DNA of 64,000 nt from Tricholomella constricta (Eukaryota > Basidiomycota > Agaricomycetes > Agaricales > Lyophyllaceae), in the NCBI GenBank assembly GCA_013368375.1, contig JAACJP010000011.1, positions 744,001-808,000 of the forward strand, in the 5' to 3' direction. The translations under genes and the position numbers were made by a program. Each line of letters opens with the position of its first letter. The stretch's first letter is position 1. Positions 51,933 through 63,888 of the stretch are shown one piece after another. Under the pieces are notes generated by a model. The model made no database searches. It saw only the letters and a program-made list of their open reading frames with translations, and was not told the origin of the DNA.

Positions 51933-52505
51933 CGGTTACACAACCCAGAGATAGATTAAGGTAGTGGTAGGATCGTGTGATACAGGATAGACCGAGAATC
52001 AAAGCTCTGGTTGCCTTAGGTCCGTTTCTGAGATGATCCCGATCTGGATGGATTGTGATGAATCCCAAACCAAACCTGGCGCAACCTTCAGGCCCGGCTG
52101 AACCGGGGTTGAACCTGGGCCACAATACTTCTCACGCCAGGCGCGGCTCAATCGCTCAATCCACTGTCGCGAACGCGGTGCAGACTGCGCTTCCGCTTAG
52201 CCGTCGTCCTCCCCGTTAGAATCTGGTACTGCTTCTGTATCATTTGGATATTCTACTGTCTTTACACTCGAGTCAACTAGTTTTTCATTCAAGTCCCTCG
52301 TTGAGATCTCTTGGCCAGTTGAGGCAGCAATTTCAAATGGTACTATCGGGAGTTTATCGGGACGGCTCTTGAGATGGACTTCGAAACTCTTGCTGATTTT
52401 ACACCATGTCACATCCAGAAGGCAGGAGAACACAGAGTCTTCAGAATCCGGAAGGTATGGGTATACTTCTGAAAATTTTCATTGATCTGAGAGCGTTGAA
52501 TCAGT
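51933..52505. other. Gap upstream of a tnp2-like transposase gene
   Basis: No confident feature. It may contain the decayed 5' end of the following gene; no terminal repeat of a CACTA element was identified. Confidence 0.35.
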
Positions 52506-55500
52506 CTGGATCGCGGGAGATGGTCCATTCAAAAACCAATGGCGCTGTACAATCTGCAAATACAGCCTGGCGAGATCTCAGGAGCGCCGTTCGTCATGAG
52601 CAGATCCAAAAGCATCAGTACGCCTTGTCATTCTACCGAACTCGACCGAGCCGGAGTGCGACAGATCCGCCGCTCGCCCAATCAGCTCGTTATCAGGAAA
52701 ACCGTACGAGTCGATGTACGCCAGGTGTTCTCGCACAAGTAATGCAGCAATTGCATGACCCGCATTTAACGGCGGTGGCAGCACCTATGCCAAACTCACG
52801 AGGAACAATGGCGGATGTGGACATTGAGCTGGATTGGACTCAGATCTCTTGCGACAAACTCCCTCAGGACAATCGGATGGAAGTCGATGATTCCAGTGTC
52901 GCATGGGCGCCAGAAGATCCCGAGTCTCAGGGTAAGTCCTCCTCGTGGCATTGCAGTAAATCGGTCGCAACTCACGCGTGGCCGATCATAGACAGCATTG
53001 CTTTTGGTGCGCTGCGAGCACACAGCTCGCATCACCTCAACGAGTCCGTCGACTCAAATTGGTTTCCCTGGGATGATAAGCAGGTTTGTATCATTCTTTC
53101 ATAGCTACGATTGTTGTTCACGATCCGACAAAGACATGCCTCCTGGATATACTAAAACATCTTCCCCGTTCGACGTTCTCTGACTCCCAGATGGAAACCA
53201 TTCTCGCGGTCATGGAGGGGCTCGGTGTTCATCACCTTCCATCAATCGATGATTTGAAGAAGGTAGACGAGAAACAGCAGGCGTTTTGTGGAATCCCCAC
53301 TATCCAATGTCAGGGAAAGCTTGGGCATACATACTTCGTCAATCACCTCGGTTCTATCGTTGCGCAGGTATGTTCGAAGTCTTCGATGAATCTATTATTT
53401 TTCATCAAGCATATCCTGCAGGAAAAAGCCAATCCCCTCATTGGTCCTTTTGTTCGACACTATCCCGAAGATTCAGGACAGCATCTCGAGGAGCCCTGGC
53501 AAGCAAAGCGCTGGCTTGAAGAAATTGATCCAACACTTGCGACACCTATGATTCGCGTTGGGCAACAGGACTACTACACGTTCGAGCCGGCCAAACTTGT
53601 CACAGGGGAGATCGTCGTCCCAGAACGCTGGTTTACTCGCCACATTAACGGCGAAGACATTTTCTTTGCAAAAGCATTCTGCGTAGAAATCGCACGGGAC
53701 GTCAATGGGGCCAACTTGGGTTATATCGTGATCGAGCATTCTCGGATTGAGATTGTGGCATCCGACTTGCAGCTTTCGATGCCATTCCTAGCCCAGACTT
53801 TTCATTCTGATGGATTACCAGACCCCAAAAAAATCATCGGTACGTGGCTGCACAGAAATTCAAACAAACGGGGCACCCTAACGCATTAGCAGGATCGATT
53901 CTTCAGGTGGGATCAGGAATCACACCCTGGATGCATACCAATCCTGCAGCAGGCAACAGATATCGATTACTTGCGAAGGGCCATCGTGTCCTCTCATACC
54001 CGATATGGCTCTATTGCGACGACACATCGGGCAACGTTTCTAAGAAATGGAACAAGCACAACTCGTTTCTCTTTACGAGCGCTGGTTTACCACGCTCTAT
54101 GGCACATAAGGAGACCAATATACATTTCTTATGTACCTCCAACATCGCGCCACCACTAGAGATGCTCGACGGCATCGTTGACCAGCTTGAGTACATCATT
54201 TCATGTAAAGCCTTGACATCATATTCATATCAATGTAGGGAGTCACAGGAGCATGGTGTATGGGCCTGGGATGCTGCGACGCGGGAGATGGTGCTCCTGA
54301 TCATCATTGTCCTTGCGATGTTAGGCGATAACCCAATGCAGAGCGAACTCGCATGCCATATTGGGCTGAAGGGCAAGTTTTTTTGTCGTAACTGCTGGGT
54401 CAAGGGTTCCGATCAATCTGAGTCGCCGCCAACCGCGACCCATGGGCAGGTCACACCCGCCGCCGCAAATGCTGACTCCGAAAATGCTTCCAACCGGTCT
54501 GACAGCAGTATTGGCAGCAGGGTCTCGTCGCGATCCTCATTATCTAGTGGCGCTTCCGACACGGCAAAACCGACTTCAAAGAAGCGCCCTCGCAAAGAAA
54601 CAATGCAACAAATGGTCGAACGTGCTACTAGATTTCTTGGGGTGCGGACTTTTGTGTAACTAATCCATATTCGGTGCGCTCAACTGACTGCATGTTATGG
54701 CGCCCTTAGGAGAACCCATCTCGAAATCGAAATGAAACCTTGGGCACTCTGCGCTCGATGTTCGATGATGCATGTCAGGTCGGTGGGAAAACACGATACG
54801 GCGCTGCGAAAACACGTTCTGGGCTCAAGGACAACGTTCTCGAATTTTTCACCAATCAAATCTTCAATTTTCGACAGAAGCTACGGGGATCCCAGGACGA
54901 GAAGGAGAAGAAGGTTCGGGAGATGATTGAGAAGGAGATTCCAAAAGATCCTTTTAGTCCCGTATGGAGGATCAAAGGTTTGTTCAGTCCACCATTTGTG
55001 GGGCTTTTTCAACTGAGATATTCCGACTTCAAGGACTCGATCCTCATCAAGATACGCCGGTTGAAATTCTCCATGTGATACTGCTCGGCTTTGTGAAGTA
55101 TCTCTGGCGTGACGCAATTTCGCGTCTCTCTTCAGAGCAGAAGGAAATTCTTATCTCCCGTCTCAACTCCCTTGATGTTTCTGGTCTTGGTTTCTCTCGT
55201 TTGTCGGGGCAGACTCTTGTTCAATACTCTGGCTCTTTGACTGGTCGAGACTTTCGAGCGATCAGTCAAATCGCGCCCTTTGTGCTCTACGATCTCGTTC
55301 CCGAGGAGTGCTTCCAGACCTGGGTAGCATTGTCAGCTGCAATCCCATTGATCTGGCAGCCCGTGATTGAACGGTTAAGTGTCCATTTGGTCAGGTTCTT
55401 CATTAATCATTAAGCAACGTGTCTGACTCCTTTCAGGCTGCAATGCACGATGCCATCGAGCATTTCCTTGATTGCACGGCTCGGTGGACTCTTCGGTGGT

Positions 55501-55892
55501 TCAATAAGCCCAAATTTCACATCATTCGCCATCTTATGCCTCACGTTCAGCGGTTTGGCCCCGCGATTCTTTTTGCGACTGAGGGTTTCGAAGCGTTTAA
55601 TGCCGTGGTTCGCAATCACAGCGTGCACTCTAATCGCCTTGCTCCTTCTCGAGACATCGGGCGAAGTATGGCGCGGCATAATCGCGTTCGGCATGTGTTA
55701 TCGGGAGGCTTTTTTATCCCTCGTGTCCAAGCTAACTCGATGGATAAGCCTTATCTTCCCTTCAGTGACAATTTACGAGACTGGAAGACAGCCGGCCCAG
55801 CTCCAAGGGCATTTTGTCAACCCAGGCTAACACGCCGAAATGTGTTCGCTGATATGCTTGGTTTCTCCATCCAGAGTGAGAGCCGAAGTCCA
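52506..55892 (+). pseudogene. tnp2/CACTA-like transposase gene of the Agaricomycete-expanded family, 3' truncated
   Basis: Exon pieces in order: a Cys motif WRCTICKYSLAR (out of frame with the next piece), HEQIQKHQYALSFYRTRP, DSNWFPWDDKQ, CLLDILKHLPRSTFSDSQME, KLGHTYFVNHLGSIVAQ, HYPEDSGQHLEEPWQAKRWL, RWFTRHINGEDIFFAKAF, YPIWLYCDDTSGNVSKKWNK, LCTSNIAPPLEMLDGIVDQL, LAMLGDNPMQSELACHIGLK followed by GKFFCRNCWVKG, then LDPHQDTPVEILHVILLGFV and FNKPKFHIIRHLMPHVQRFG. DTSGN and the CHIGLKGKFFCRNCW cysteine block match the tnp2-like group. Introns are short (e.g. donor at 52,933, acceptor near 52,990). The coding sequence runs without a stop into element V at about 55,893, so the C-terminus is lost. 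A frame change near 52,560 also suggests decay. Confidence 0.75.
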
Positions 55893-55894
55893 GG

Positions 55895-56808
55895 TCAGTG
55901 CTGTCGGCTTCGTACACACACAGAGTCCGTGCTTCCCTTCTGCGAGGTTGCACAGCCCGTCGCCTCGTCTGGTGTACTTGTTCGCTCCTCCTTCACCACT
56001 GATCTCGCCCCCTCCTTCTGGGTTATCTGTGGTTGGTGCTTGTCAACGCGCTCTCGTGTATCGCTTGATGGCTGCTGCTCTATCACTTGCCTTGAGGGGG
56101 GTTTCTCTGCGGCTTTCGTCCGCCCCCCCACTGCGTTTCCTCTCTCCTCCTGCACTTCTGTTGATGTGCGCTCCTCGTGGGCTGGTTGTGTGGCGGGGTT
56201 TTCGTTGTGCAGCGTTGCGACGATGCCGCTGCTTCCGATACGGACCTCGTCCAGTCTATAGTGGTGGACCGCATCGAACGCGATCATGAGGGGTTTACCA
56301 AAGAGGAACTCCCAGCTCCCACCGCTGTCGAAGACCTCGAAGGCGCCCCGTGCTTCTATGTTCGCGATGCGTATGGTCCCGTTCCACACTGCTTCGGCCC
56401 GCACCACCGTCCCGTCCGCCATGCGTAGCCGGCGTTTTGAGGGTCCCCAGTTGCCCAGCTGGGTCTTTATCCTTGCGAATACCCGGCTACACATTGCGCC
56501 CACCATGGCGCCATCGTCGAACGTCGCTAGGACACTCACGGTCATCTCTCCCAGACCCAGCAACTTGATTGTGTGCCAGAATGGTATGGCGTCATCGCCG
56601 TTCTTGTTCGTTGCTGGTGCTCGGCCCACAGCGTAGACATCGACAATGGGTGTATTCTTTAGAATTACATGCACCGTGTGATCTACGTCGCGAGCGCTCG
56701 CGTTGTCCCCGTCCACCTCTCGTCGCTGGGCGGGGACCTCCGTGTCCACTGCCTCACACTCCCGGGCCGTCCGTTGTGCGCTTACTCGGACGGCCCTTCT
56801 CCATTTCC
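55895..56808 (-). pseudogene. pol: Element V pol N-terminus (protease)
   Basis: Entered from gag by -1 frameshift at 56,803-56,809. Reads EVPAQRREVDGDNASARDVD, then the protease ATFDDGAMVGAMCSRVFARI and VFDSGGSWEFLFGKPLM, followed by a Gln/Glu/Arg linker. The active-site triplet is DDG, as in element I. The frame is cut at the junction with the neighbouring transposase gene. Confidence 0.82.
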
Positions 56809-56809
56809 C
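56764..56809 (-). promoter_or_regulatory. Programmed -1 ribosomal frameshift signal, element V gag-pol
   Basis: Heptamer G GGA AAT (56,803-56,809), 6-nt spacer GGAGAA (56,797-56,802), perfect stem GGGCCGTCCG / CGGACGGCCC (56,787-56,796 with 56,764-56,773), gag stop TAA in the loop (56,782-56,784). Same geometry as element I although the spacer and loop have changed. Confidence 0.83.
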
Positions 56810-58038
56810 TGCCCTTCTTCGATCTCCTCGATGTGCGCTGTACTGTTGACGGTGGCAACTCCTCCGTAGTCGTCAATGACTACGTAGCGCACGGGCGTGG
56901 CGAATGGGACTCGGAGGATGTATCGGCAGATGGCGCGCCAGTCCGCCTCACGAATGTTGAGTCGTCGATCCGTGGGGACCGGGCATCGAGGGACGATGTG
57001 GCCTCCAAGGCCGCATCCAAAGCATTCATTGGAGTTTACGCCCAGCGTGCCTGGGCGAAGCGGGTACGGCGTACGCTCGCTGACCCTGGTTTCAGGGCCG
57101 TGTTTAGCGGCCCAGGTTTGCTGCTGAGCTTTGTGTGCGGTGCGTCCGGCATCGGTGTCTGGGTGGTGAACCATTTCTGCGAGGCGTGCTCGCAGCGCTG
57201 CGCGGTCGGCCTCAGTGGGTGGCGCCCCCGGTGTCTTCGCTCCCCCTGGTCCTCCCGCTCCTCGTCCCCCTCCCCCTTGTGGCGCTGCGCCATATGTCAG
57301 GTTCCCCTGACCGCCTCCCGTGCCCAAGAAGGGGTTCCCTTCACTGCCCGTCTGTCTGGCTCTTTGCTGTGTCGTTGCGATGCTCGTTTGGGCCAGCTGG
57401 TTACGAATCCCGCGTGTTGGGGATGCTTGGGCTTCTAGCGTTCGCACACGCTCGTCGAACTTCCTCGTTCTCTCCCTTTCTCTTTCCGCCTCCTCTGCTC
57501 CGTCTCGGATGTAATCGATATCGATGTCTCGCACGCTGGTGAGGAAGGCCGCCCAGTTTATGGGTGCACCGGTGGTTTTCTCCCTGATGAGCGCTGGGAG
57601 CGCGCGTCGCACGAGTCCGACGTATGTTGTGCCTGCTGCTAATCCGGCCCTGGATACCAACGCGCCCATCCGGTCTGCCCACACTATGTGAGTGTATACC
57701 TCCCTCCCTGCAACCGTTTCCTTCGACCCCAACGTCTCTCCCTTTAGCTTCATCGCCAGAATCTCTTCCTCGTACTCGAGTGCCGTTTTTCGTGCGATCG
57801 TCGCTCTGGGCCAGCGGAGATGGAACACACGTTCTATCTCGTCCCAGTCAGCACGCACATTCGCTGGTAAGGCTGCGTACCACTCGTCCGCTTCGCTGTC
57901 TGCACGCAGGTAATTGACGAAGAGCCTACGTTTGACATCGTCGGATTTCTCGCCCATCGCGCGGTTGAAGGCGCGAAAGAAGTCCTGGGCATTTTCATCG
58001 GGCCTGTCACCCCAGAATAGTTCTATGTTCGCCGCCAT
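56782..58038 (-). CDS. gag: Element V gag
   Basis: 418 residues from the first ATG at 58,038 (MAANIELFWGDRPDENAQDF), homologous along its length to element I gag, with the CCHC knuckle CFGCGLGGHIVPRC near the C-terminus. The frame is open upstream to 58,170 without an ATG. No internal stops are present, although the rest of the element is deleted. Confidence 0.82.
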   Translation of the reverse strand: MAANIELFWGDRPDENAQDFFRAFNRAMGEKSDDVKRRLFVNYLRADSEADEWYAALPANVRADWDEIERVFHLRWPRATIARKTALEYEEEILAMKLKGETLGSKETVAGREVYTHIVWADRMGALVSRAGLAAGTTYVGLVRRALPALIREKTTGAPINWAAFLTSVRDIDIDYIRDGAEEAERERERTRKFDERVRTLEAQASPTRGIRNQLAQTSIATTQQRARQTGSEGNPFLGTGGGQGNLTYGAAPQGGGGRGAGGPGGAKTPGAPPTEADRAALRARLAEMVHHPDTDAGRTAHKAQQQTWAAKHGPETRVSERTPYPLRPGTLGVNSNECFGCGLGGHIVPRCPVPTDRRLNIREADWRAICRYILRVPFATPVRYVVIDDYGGVATVNSTAHIEEIEEGQGNGEGPSE

Positions 58039-58335
58039 GTCGTCGTCTGCGAGTGTGTTGGCTGGTATCGGCGGTGGAGAGGTAGGTGCTGTAGGGCTTC
58101 GGCCTCTGAACTCGTAGGAGTCGGGGCTAGACGACCTTGACGTGCTGGACGTGGGAGGTGTAGATGACACGACTGGTGTCTGCTCGCGGAAGGTCCTGAA
58201 CCGGCCTTGCGCGTCTCTGTTGTGTATTTGGCATTTGCGGGGCGCCAGTTTCTATTTTTATCTTTGCCGTGTCTTCTTTTGTCTCGTGCGTGCGTTGTGA
58301 TCGTGTAGCGTGGTGTACTTTAGTTTGCTAGGAAA

Positions 58336-58354
58336 GAATCCGCTCTCATCACCA
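58336..58354 (-). promoter_or_regulatory. Primer-binding site of element V
   Basis: TGGTGATGAGAGCGGATTC on the minus strand, two bases from the LTR; one C-to-T change from the element I site. Confidence 0.7.
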
Positions 58355-58356
58355 GA

Positions 58357-58547
58357 TGGAGTAGTCTTACTTTCCCTTTACTTCGTGTGATCGCGATGGT
58401 GTGATGGATTTCTCGGGGAGATGCCTCTGCGTTTTCCCCGGGGACTATCTAATGCTGACTAACTTATGGAAGCTGTTGCCAAACAAGTGCAAATAAGCCG
58501 TTTCCGCTCCCTCTGTGCGTCTGGGGTGGCGCGGAGGCGCTACTCCA
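58357..58547 (-). repeat. 5' LTR of element V
   Basis: 191 bp, TGGAGTAGTC...GCGCTACTCCA, clearly related to the element I LTRs but diverged in the middle. It is followed on the plus strand by a transcription-factor gene remnant (58,548 on). Confidence 0.88.
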
Positions 58548-59345
58548 GCGTGTCAGATCCTGCAGAGCGCTAGCGCTACGTTCGAGTTCGGGGAGCGGGT
58601 GCCGACTGTTCCTACGATGATCTGCGGTTGGAGGCAATGTGATGAGCAAAACAGAGAAAAAAGGAAGAGAAGGAGTGAAAAGGCACGCACGGCTGCAGAG
58701 AACGTATGATACATCAAGTACCACGCACACATCGCCATCTCCGCACAGCGGGTCAAACTGGCGGGCGGATGCCTTGATAATAAATGACGCACAGTGGTAC
58801 GCGGTCAAGAAGGAGCGAAGGCGCTTGATCAGGAGCAGGTTCGAGGGGTGGGAGGTGGTCCAGCATCGCCTGCGCCAAGAAGCTGCGGTGGAGGTATACC
58901 ATCGCTAGAAATGAGCATTAAATTAAGCGGGTAGAGAAGAGAGGGTTTGAGTGACATGATACTGACGATGCGGTATGCAAGCTCAAGTAATACGCCTCTT
59001 CCCCGTCCTCGAGCAAGATGTAGGGCTTGAACGAGGTCGGAACGACACCTCGCACACTTTGCGGTTGAGCTCGAGCACGGTGGTGTAACTAGGCGACTTG
59101 GCGACGAGCGTCGTGACCGCGACGGCAAGGAACACGTCTCGCCCGAAAGTGTATTTCATTCTCCAGACTGCAAGTGGATCGTTAGAGATATCTCCGTACT
59201 ACACGAGGAGATGCATGTCAAACCCAGAAACGAATAGAATTCAATCCGAAGGGGGCGCACCAATCTCGACAACGGAGATCGTAGACAAAGCCAGCCTTGA
59301 AGTCGCTAGCCAACTCCTGCGCGATGAGGGGTAGCGCTGCGTGAG
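58548..59345 (-). pseudogene. Fungal-specific transcription factor domain remnant
   Basis: Minus-strand pieces: MKYTFGRDVFLAVAVTTLVA and KSPSYTTVLELNRKVCEVSF; MVYLHRSFLAQAMLDH; SFLTAYHCASFIIKASARQF; WYLMYHTFSAA, an intron (donor GTGCGT, acceptor before IVGTVGTRSPNSNVA). The order matches the conserved middle homology region of Zn2Cys6-type fungal transcription factors (…FFAQALLDHP…FLAAYRCASVIIK…HLFSAAVIVGTIVTRSPSS…). The pieces lie in different frames and the gene is cut at 58,547 by the element V LTR; the zinc cluster and C-terminus are absent. Confidence 0.7.
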
Positions 59346-59809
59346 ATACCGCAAAACGGTGATGTCCTCCTTGCCTCGACGACGACGACCTTGATAGACG
59401 TGCTTAATTATTTCGTAAGACGATGTGGATGAGTAAACACTATATAATTTGAACGTAGACAGAATGAGAAGATATAATGGGACCGTAACTGTGACGATGG
59501 TACCAAAAAAAAGCAGACGATCGCGAGGAGGGACACGTGAGGCGCGCGACCCAAACTAATTTATGCCAACAGAGCATCGGATGGACTGACATTGCTGCCC
59601 AGCAGCAACGAACGCCGAATTGATCGAACTGCGGACGCAAGTTCGAGTGCTCGGACCATTTTTGAATGACAGAGGCCTTGAATGGTCGAACGGACAGAGA
59701 AACGCAAAGTTTCACTAAGATTCGTTATCTTCTATTCCCAGGACATCGAGGTCGAAGGATAACATGAGCTGCAGCAAGTGATAAGCGTAAAATTAGGTGA
59801 TAAGCCCGA
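59346..59809. other. Intergenic, nothing recognised
   Basis: Small AT-richer stretch between the transcription-factor remnant and the CACTA transposase stop. No CACTA-type terminal repeat could be identified. Confidence 0.35.
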
Positions 59810-62800
59810 TCAAAAACGCACCCGGTCCACAGGAAGAACATGGGTCAGACCGGCGTAGTCGCCATCGTCTATCTGGGTGATGGCGCAATGTGAAATGATC
59901 TGCGATAGTTTGATGACCTGAGAAGCTGGCGCAGGCTCTCTGATACAGAGAAATCCTGCAGCGAAGCCGAAGTCCCGGTAAGGGTCTGATGCGGCATCCA
60001 CAGGCAAAAGCTCCCGCACAACTACATAGAATTCAGTGATCATGGCGCTAGAACGTTCACTGACAATTTTGTGCGTATGTTGAAATATATGCAGGATGGT
60101 AGCGGGGAAGACTTCATTGCGAACGTCATCCGCTGAGCGTCGAAAGAGGATGTTGCTGTCTTTATATGTCCGAGTGGTAGATGTTCCGTATGTAACACCC
60201 CGAGTTGAGATCTTCTTCACAGACAACGCCCGCCTTGTAATGAGTATTTGTTGCTCGGCTTCAACCTGAACACCAGTAGCGATAATAGTGGAAAGATCAT
60301 TGAGTATGTCGTCGGTAAGCTCGATGGGAAGTGCATTGGAATCGATGATGTAGTCGTTAGCTGTGGGATCCAAGAGACTCGCAAGACAATAACCCCGCGC
60401 ATCCTCGCGCTCGATGGCGTCAATCTCGCGAATCATGTTTTGGACAGTTGCTCGCAGATCGGCATCCTCTCCAAGCAAGGCGCGAAGATTGGAGGCGCGA
60501 GCAGAGACTTGCATAAGAGTGGACTCGAGTTCCCCTATATGAAGGTTGTGAGATTCTGATTTGGCGTGAATAAGAATTACGAACCAAGTTTTTTGTTCGT
60601 ATTCATGCAATGGAAAAAATTGATATATCGCTCATAAAAGGGAGCACTATATGCATGGACGGGTCCAAACAACTCCATAATATCTCCTATATGAAGCGCA
60701 GCATGCAGGGTAGGTTTGAGTGGTTCGTCCGGAAATAACTCGAGACAACGCCTGGCATAACGAAAGATGAATTCGTTGTATGCGTCAATCTTCCGCCGAG
60801 AGGTGACGCGAAGATTGGCGATGCGAACTGCGCTCACGAGATCCATGTAGTGCTTGAGCATTTCCTTCTTGCGACCGGTATCCATGCCCCAAAGACGGAT
60901 CAAAGTGATGACGAGATGTATGGTGCAGATCACACGGTATTGATCCGCGCTGAGCTTACCCCTCTGCGTCGTACCCCAGTTGGGAGGTGCAGGTCGAATC
61001 CAGGTAGGAAGCTGTGTCTTTTCCATATCGGCCCATATGGTGTCCATAACGTCTTTACCGAGAACAACTCGATTGGTAGCCCTTGCAGGAAGATATGCTG
61101 CAAGCTGATTGAACTTCTCCTCGTCGTTGTCGATCTTATAGAACCGGAGGTCAGTAGAGATAACTCGAAGGTATCAACGACTCTTACGGTCTCTACAAGA
61201 AGATCAAAGAGATGCCTCCTCCTTCTGAGAATGTGAGAATAATCGATTGCAATGGTGTCGCACAGATAGGCCAAGATAGTAGTCGACGCCTGGCCCAGTG
61301 CTTTTCGCCGAGCCTCGTCTCGGTCAACTGTATTTACAAGATGGGAGATAATCTGTATCGCTAGGGCAGGATTTATTTCGTCATTTGCAGGGAGGGTTGT
61401 TGGATCTGGAGCTGGTATGGATTGCTGATCGGACACGCCGTCCAAAGTCGGTGAAATTAGGTCATCTGGCTGAAAACTTTGTCCATGTGCCTATGATTGT
61501 GATCGTGGTCAGAAGAGCGGACATATATATAGAAGCACCTACTGACCCAATTGAAAATATTATTTGCCAGAACCCATCGAGTTCCAACAACGAGATTGTG
61601 CCCTTGACCCTTGATCCCGTTTTCCACGCAAATAGTGTAGAGAACCTTGCGATGAAAACTGAGTAGCTGGTTCATCATATCAGGAGCGCGTTGGCGAATG
61701 ATCTCAAGGCATCGTTGTAGATCTGTTTTGTCTTTTGCACTTGTGACAGTTTTGTTGACAGGTGGAGGAGGTTCCGAAAATCCATTGCCGCCGGGGACAT
61801 TCACAGTGACATCAATCCTGAAAAGTCGACGCAAATGATTTTGAAAAAGCCCGAGGTCCAGGGCGTGCATGGAGTCGATCACGGAATACAGGACTGGATT
61901 CCAGTAGGGAAGATCCAGTAGTGCAGACCAACATAAACTGTATGCTTCGAAGATGAAGGTTTGCTGTGCCTCTGTAGGGGCCTCCTTCCAATCTTGTGCA
62001 ACCTTTTGGATGTGATCGACATCCTTCTTCGGCCAATCGCTCCAACACGTCGATATCGTCGACATCAAGGTCGCAGAACGTACAGAAATAGTGGGCAGTC
62101 GTGGTACCCGGAAGGCCCAACACTTGGCGAGCGGCGAGCATGTCACAAACGAGTGGAACAAGCATCGCTCGAAAGAGATTCCCTGTGCGGTGATTGTATG
62201 TTCGCGTAAAAAATACTCCCGGATCCCAAAATTCGAGGAGGTCCTTCACCAGAAGGCCGAGTGCATGATTCAACTCGCTCGTTGAAGGCTTACCGGGACC
62301 TGGAATGATTCCAGCAAGAAAAACGTTCTCAGGTAGATAACGCAGGTGGGGAGGGAGGTTGAGAAGTACCAGCCACACCCCAGTTGACGAGGCTTGCTGC
62401 TTCGCCGTTTTCATATGAAACGGATTGAAGCTATCCACGGATAAGCTAAAGACGAGCCGGCCTTCTTCCGGCGGTCCGGGAAAGAAGAGGTCTCCGTCTG
62501 GACCCGCCAAATTTTGGAAAACTTGGGAGAACCATATATCCTCAACAGGCCCGTCGTGCTCGGCTGGGGGCGCATATTGACAGTGCTCGAGGTGATCTTC
62601 TATCCCCGGTCGCGACAGAAGGCGTCCCAACCAAGATTTTAGGTCGTGGTGCAGATGCCGCCGACAGGGTACGGTCCTACTGTGTTCGCTGCCTCTGTTT
62701 ATTCCTTTCCACAGCGGCGCATCACATGGCGAGCTTTCAGGCGTCAGCTTGTGAGTGCATCGAGAAACTGCAGGGGAATTTGGGTCGTGTGGAGTGTCAC

Positions 62801-63882
62801 TGGGATGATACGGATACAGGCAGAAACATTTGGGACAAGACAAGAATGGGTGGGTAACGGGGTCAAGGCGAAACTGGGAGCTGATTGACCGGGGGTCCTT
62901 TGGAATTGAGTCGTGAGCATCGGGAGAGGCTCCGGCGTTGTGAAGAACATCCTTTTGGCCAGCGAGCTGCGCACGAAGAGCACGACGGGGGGTGAAAAAC
63001 AGATGTTCCATTACCAGGGAAACAAGCGCCGCAGCTTTCATAACAATGTTCCGAGGGCCGCATTTATGATAATGGATTTCTAACAATCATCGTCAGCGAC
63101 CTAAGAGAGACGACAACAGAGAGAACTCACCCGTGTTGATAACAACTCTTCCAGGCATCACATGTGCTCGTTGTTGAGCCCAGCTATACTCCTTTTCCTG
63201 AGCCAAGCGACCCAGCTGTTCATAGATCTGCCCTAAGAGAGCGTCTCTTCTCTCTGAAGCCTGCATAGCACTGACGTGATTTACGAGTTCGCATAATTGT
63301 TGTTCAGTTGCGAGGAACGCGTAGTTGGAACGAACTCCAGGTATTAATGCATACATACCCTCATTCGCTTCAAGGGCCTCAGAAGGTCGAGCGTACTCGC
63401 CATCGGTAGAGGGATTGTTCTTGAATACAAGCGGTGTATTCGGGGAGGTAACTGGGAGTTCTGAAAGCCAAATAACCTCCTCCTCGTAGAGAGCAATCCA
63501 ATTTTGGCCTGTATTCTGGACAGGGGGAAGAGACTGTACAGTGGGGGGGGGGTGTATCTGCCGAACGGCTCGAAGAACGCTGTCTGAAAAAAGAAAACAG
63601 CGGTCGTGGTCCATCTGATGTCTCCGCTGACGGACTACCGCGACGATGGAAAAGCGGGGTTCGGGAGCGCCCAGCGGGCGAGGTCGCCCTTTCCTGCACG
63701 GCTCTGCGCTTGTCGTCTTTAGCATGATTATCCCTGGTGCCGCGGGTATGGATTACACCTGGCCCTTCGTATTGGCCAGTGGCCTGGTTTAAGGTCGTGC
63801 AATGTGACCGGCATTTGCATACAACTGTTTTAGGGCGGGATGGCGTGTCCCTTTGTTCATGCCTCCTTCGAAGCGGAAACAT
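59810..63882 (-). pseudogene. CACTA (EnSpm) tnp2 transposase gene with at least one frameshift
   Basis: Starts near ATG 63,882 (MFPLRRRHEQRDTPSRPKTV, then VCKCRSHCTTL), continues with a helical segment (LCELVNHVSAMQASERRDAL), HYHKCGPRNIVMKAAAL and a Cys-rich block (CPKCFCLYPYHPS, CTHKLTPESSPCDAPL), then the tnp2 core: LVFSLSVDSFNPFHMKTAKQ, LPPHLRYLPENVFLAGIIPG (about 62,470-62,300), LVCDMLAARQVLGLPG and HYFCTFCDLDVDDIDV. At about 62,035 one extra base shifts the frame; the next frame continues KKDVDHIQKVAQDWKEAP, VIDSMHALDLGLFQNHLRRL and NLVVGTRWVLANNIFNWV. Further exons give LWTPYGPIWKRHS, MDTIWADMEKTQLPTWIRPA, GKLSADQYRVICTIHLVITL, FGPVHAYSAPFYERYINFFH and a C-terminal helical/Ser-rich domain ending at 59,810. 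It would catalyse cut-and-paste of a CACTA element. Some frame changes may be introns. Confidence 0.78.
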
Positions 63883-63888
63883 TGTCAA

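Larger units (their letters stand above)
55893..58547 (-). mobile_element. Ty3/gypsy element V (element I family), 5' part only
   Basis: In minus orientation: 191-bp LTR (58,357-58,547), primer-binding site, gag and the protease part of pol; RT onward is missing and the sequence joins the tnp2-like gene at about 55,893. Protein identity to element I is moderate, so the two copies are well separated in age, which makes their conserved frameshift signal informative. Confidence 0.88.

Noticed and set aside
52506..55892. KDZ or Plavaka transposase for the 52.5-55.9 kb gene
   Set aside because: The characteristic KDZ and Plavaka phrases are absent; DTSGNVSKKWNK and the CHIGLKGKFFCRNCW block fit the tnp2-like group.
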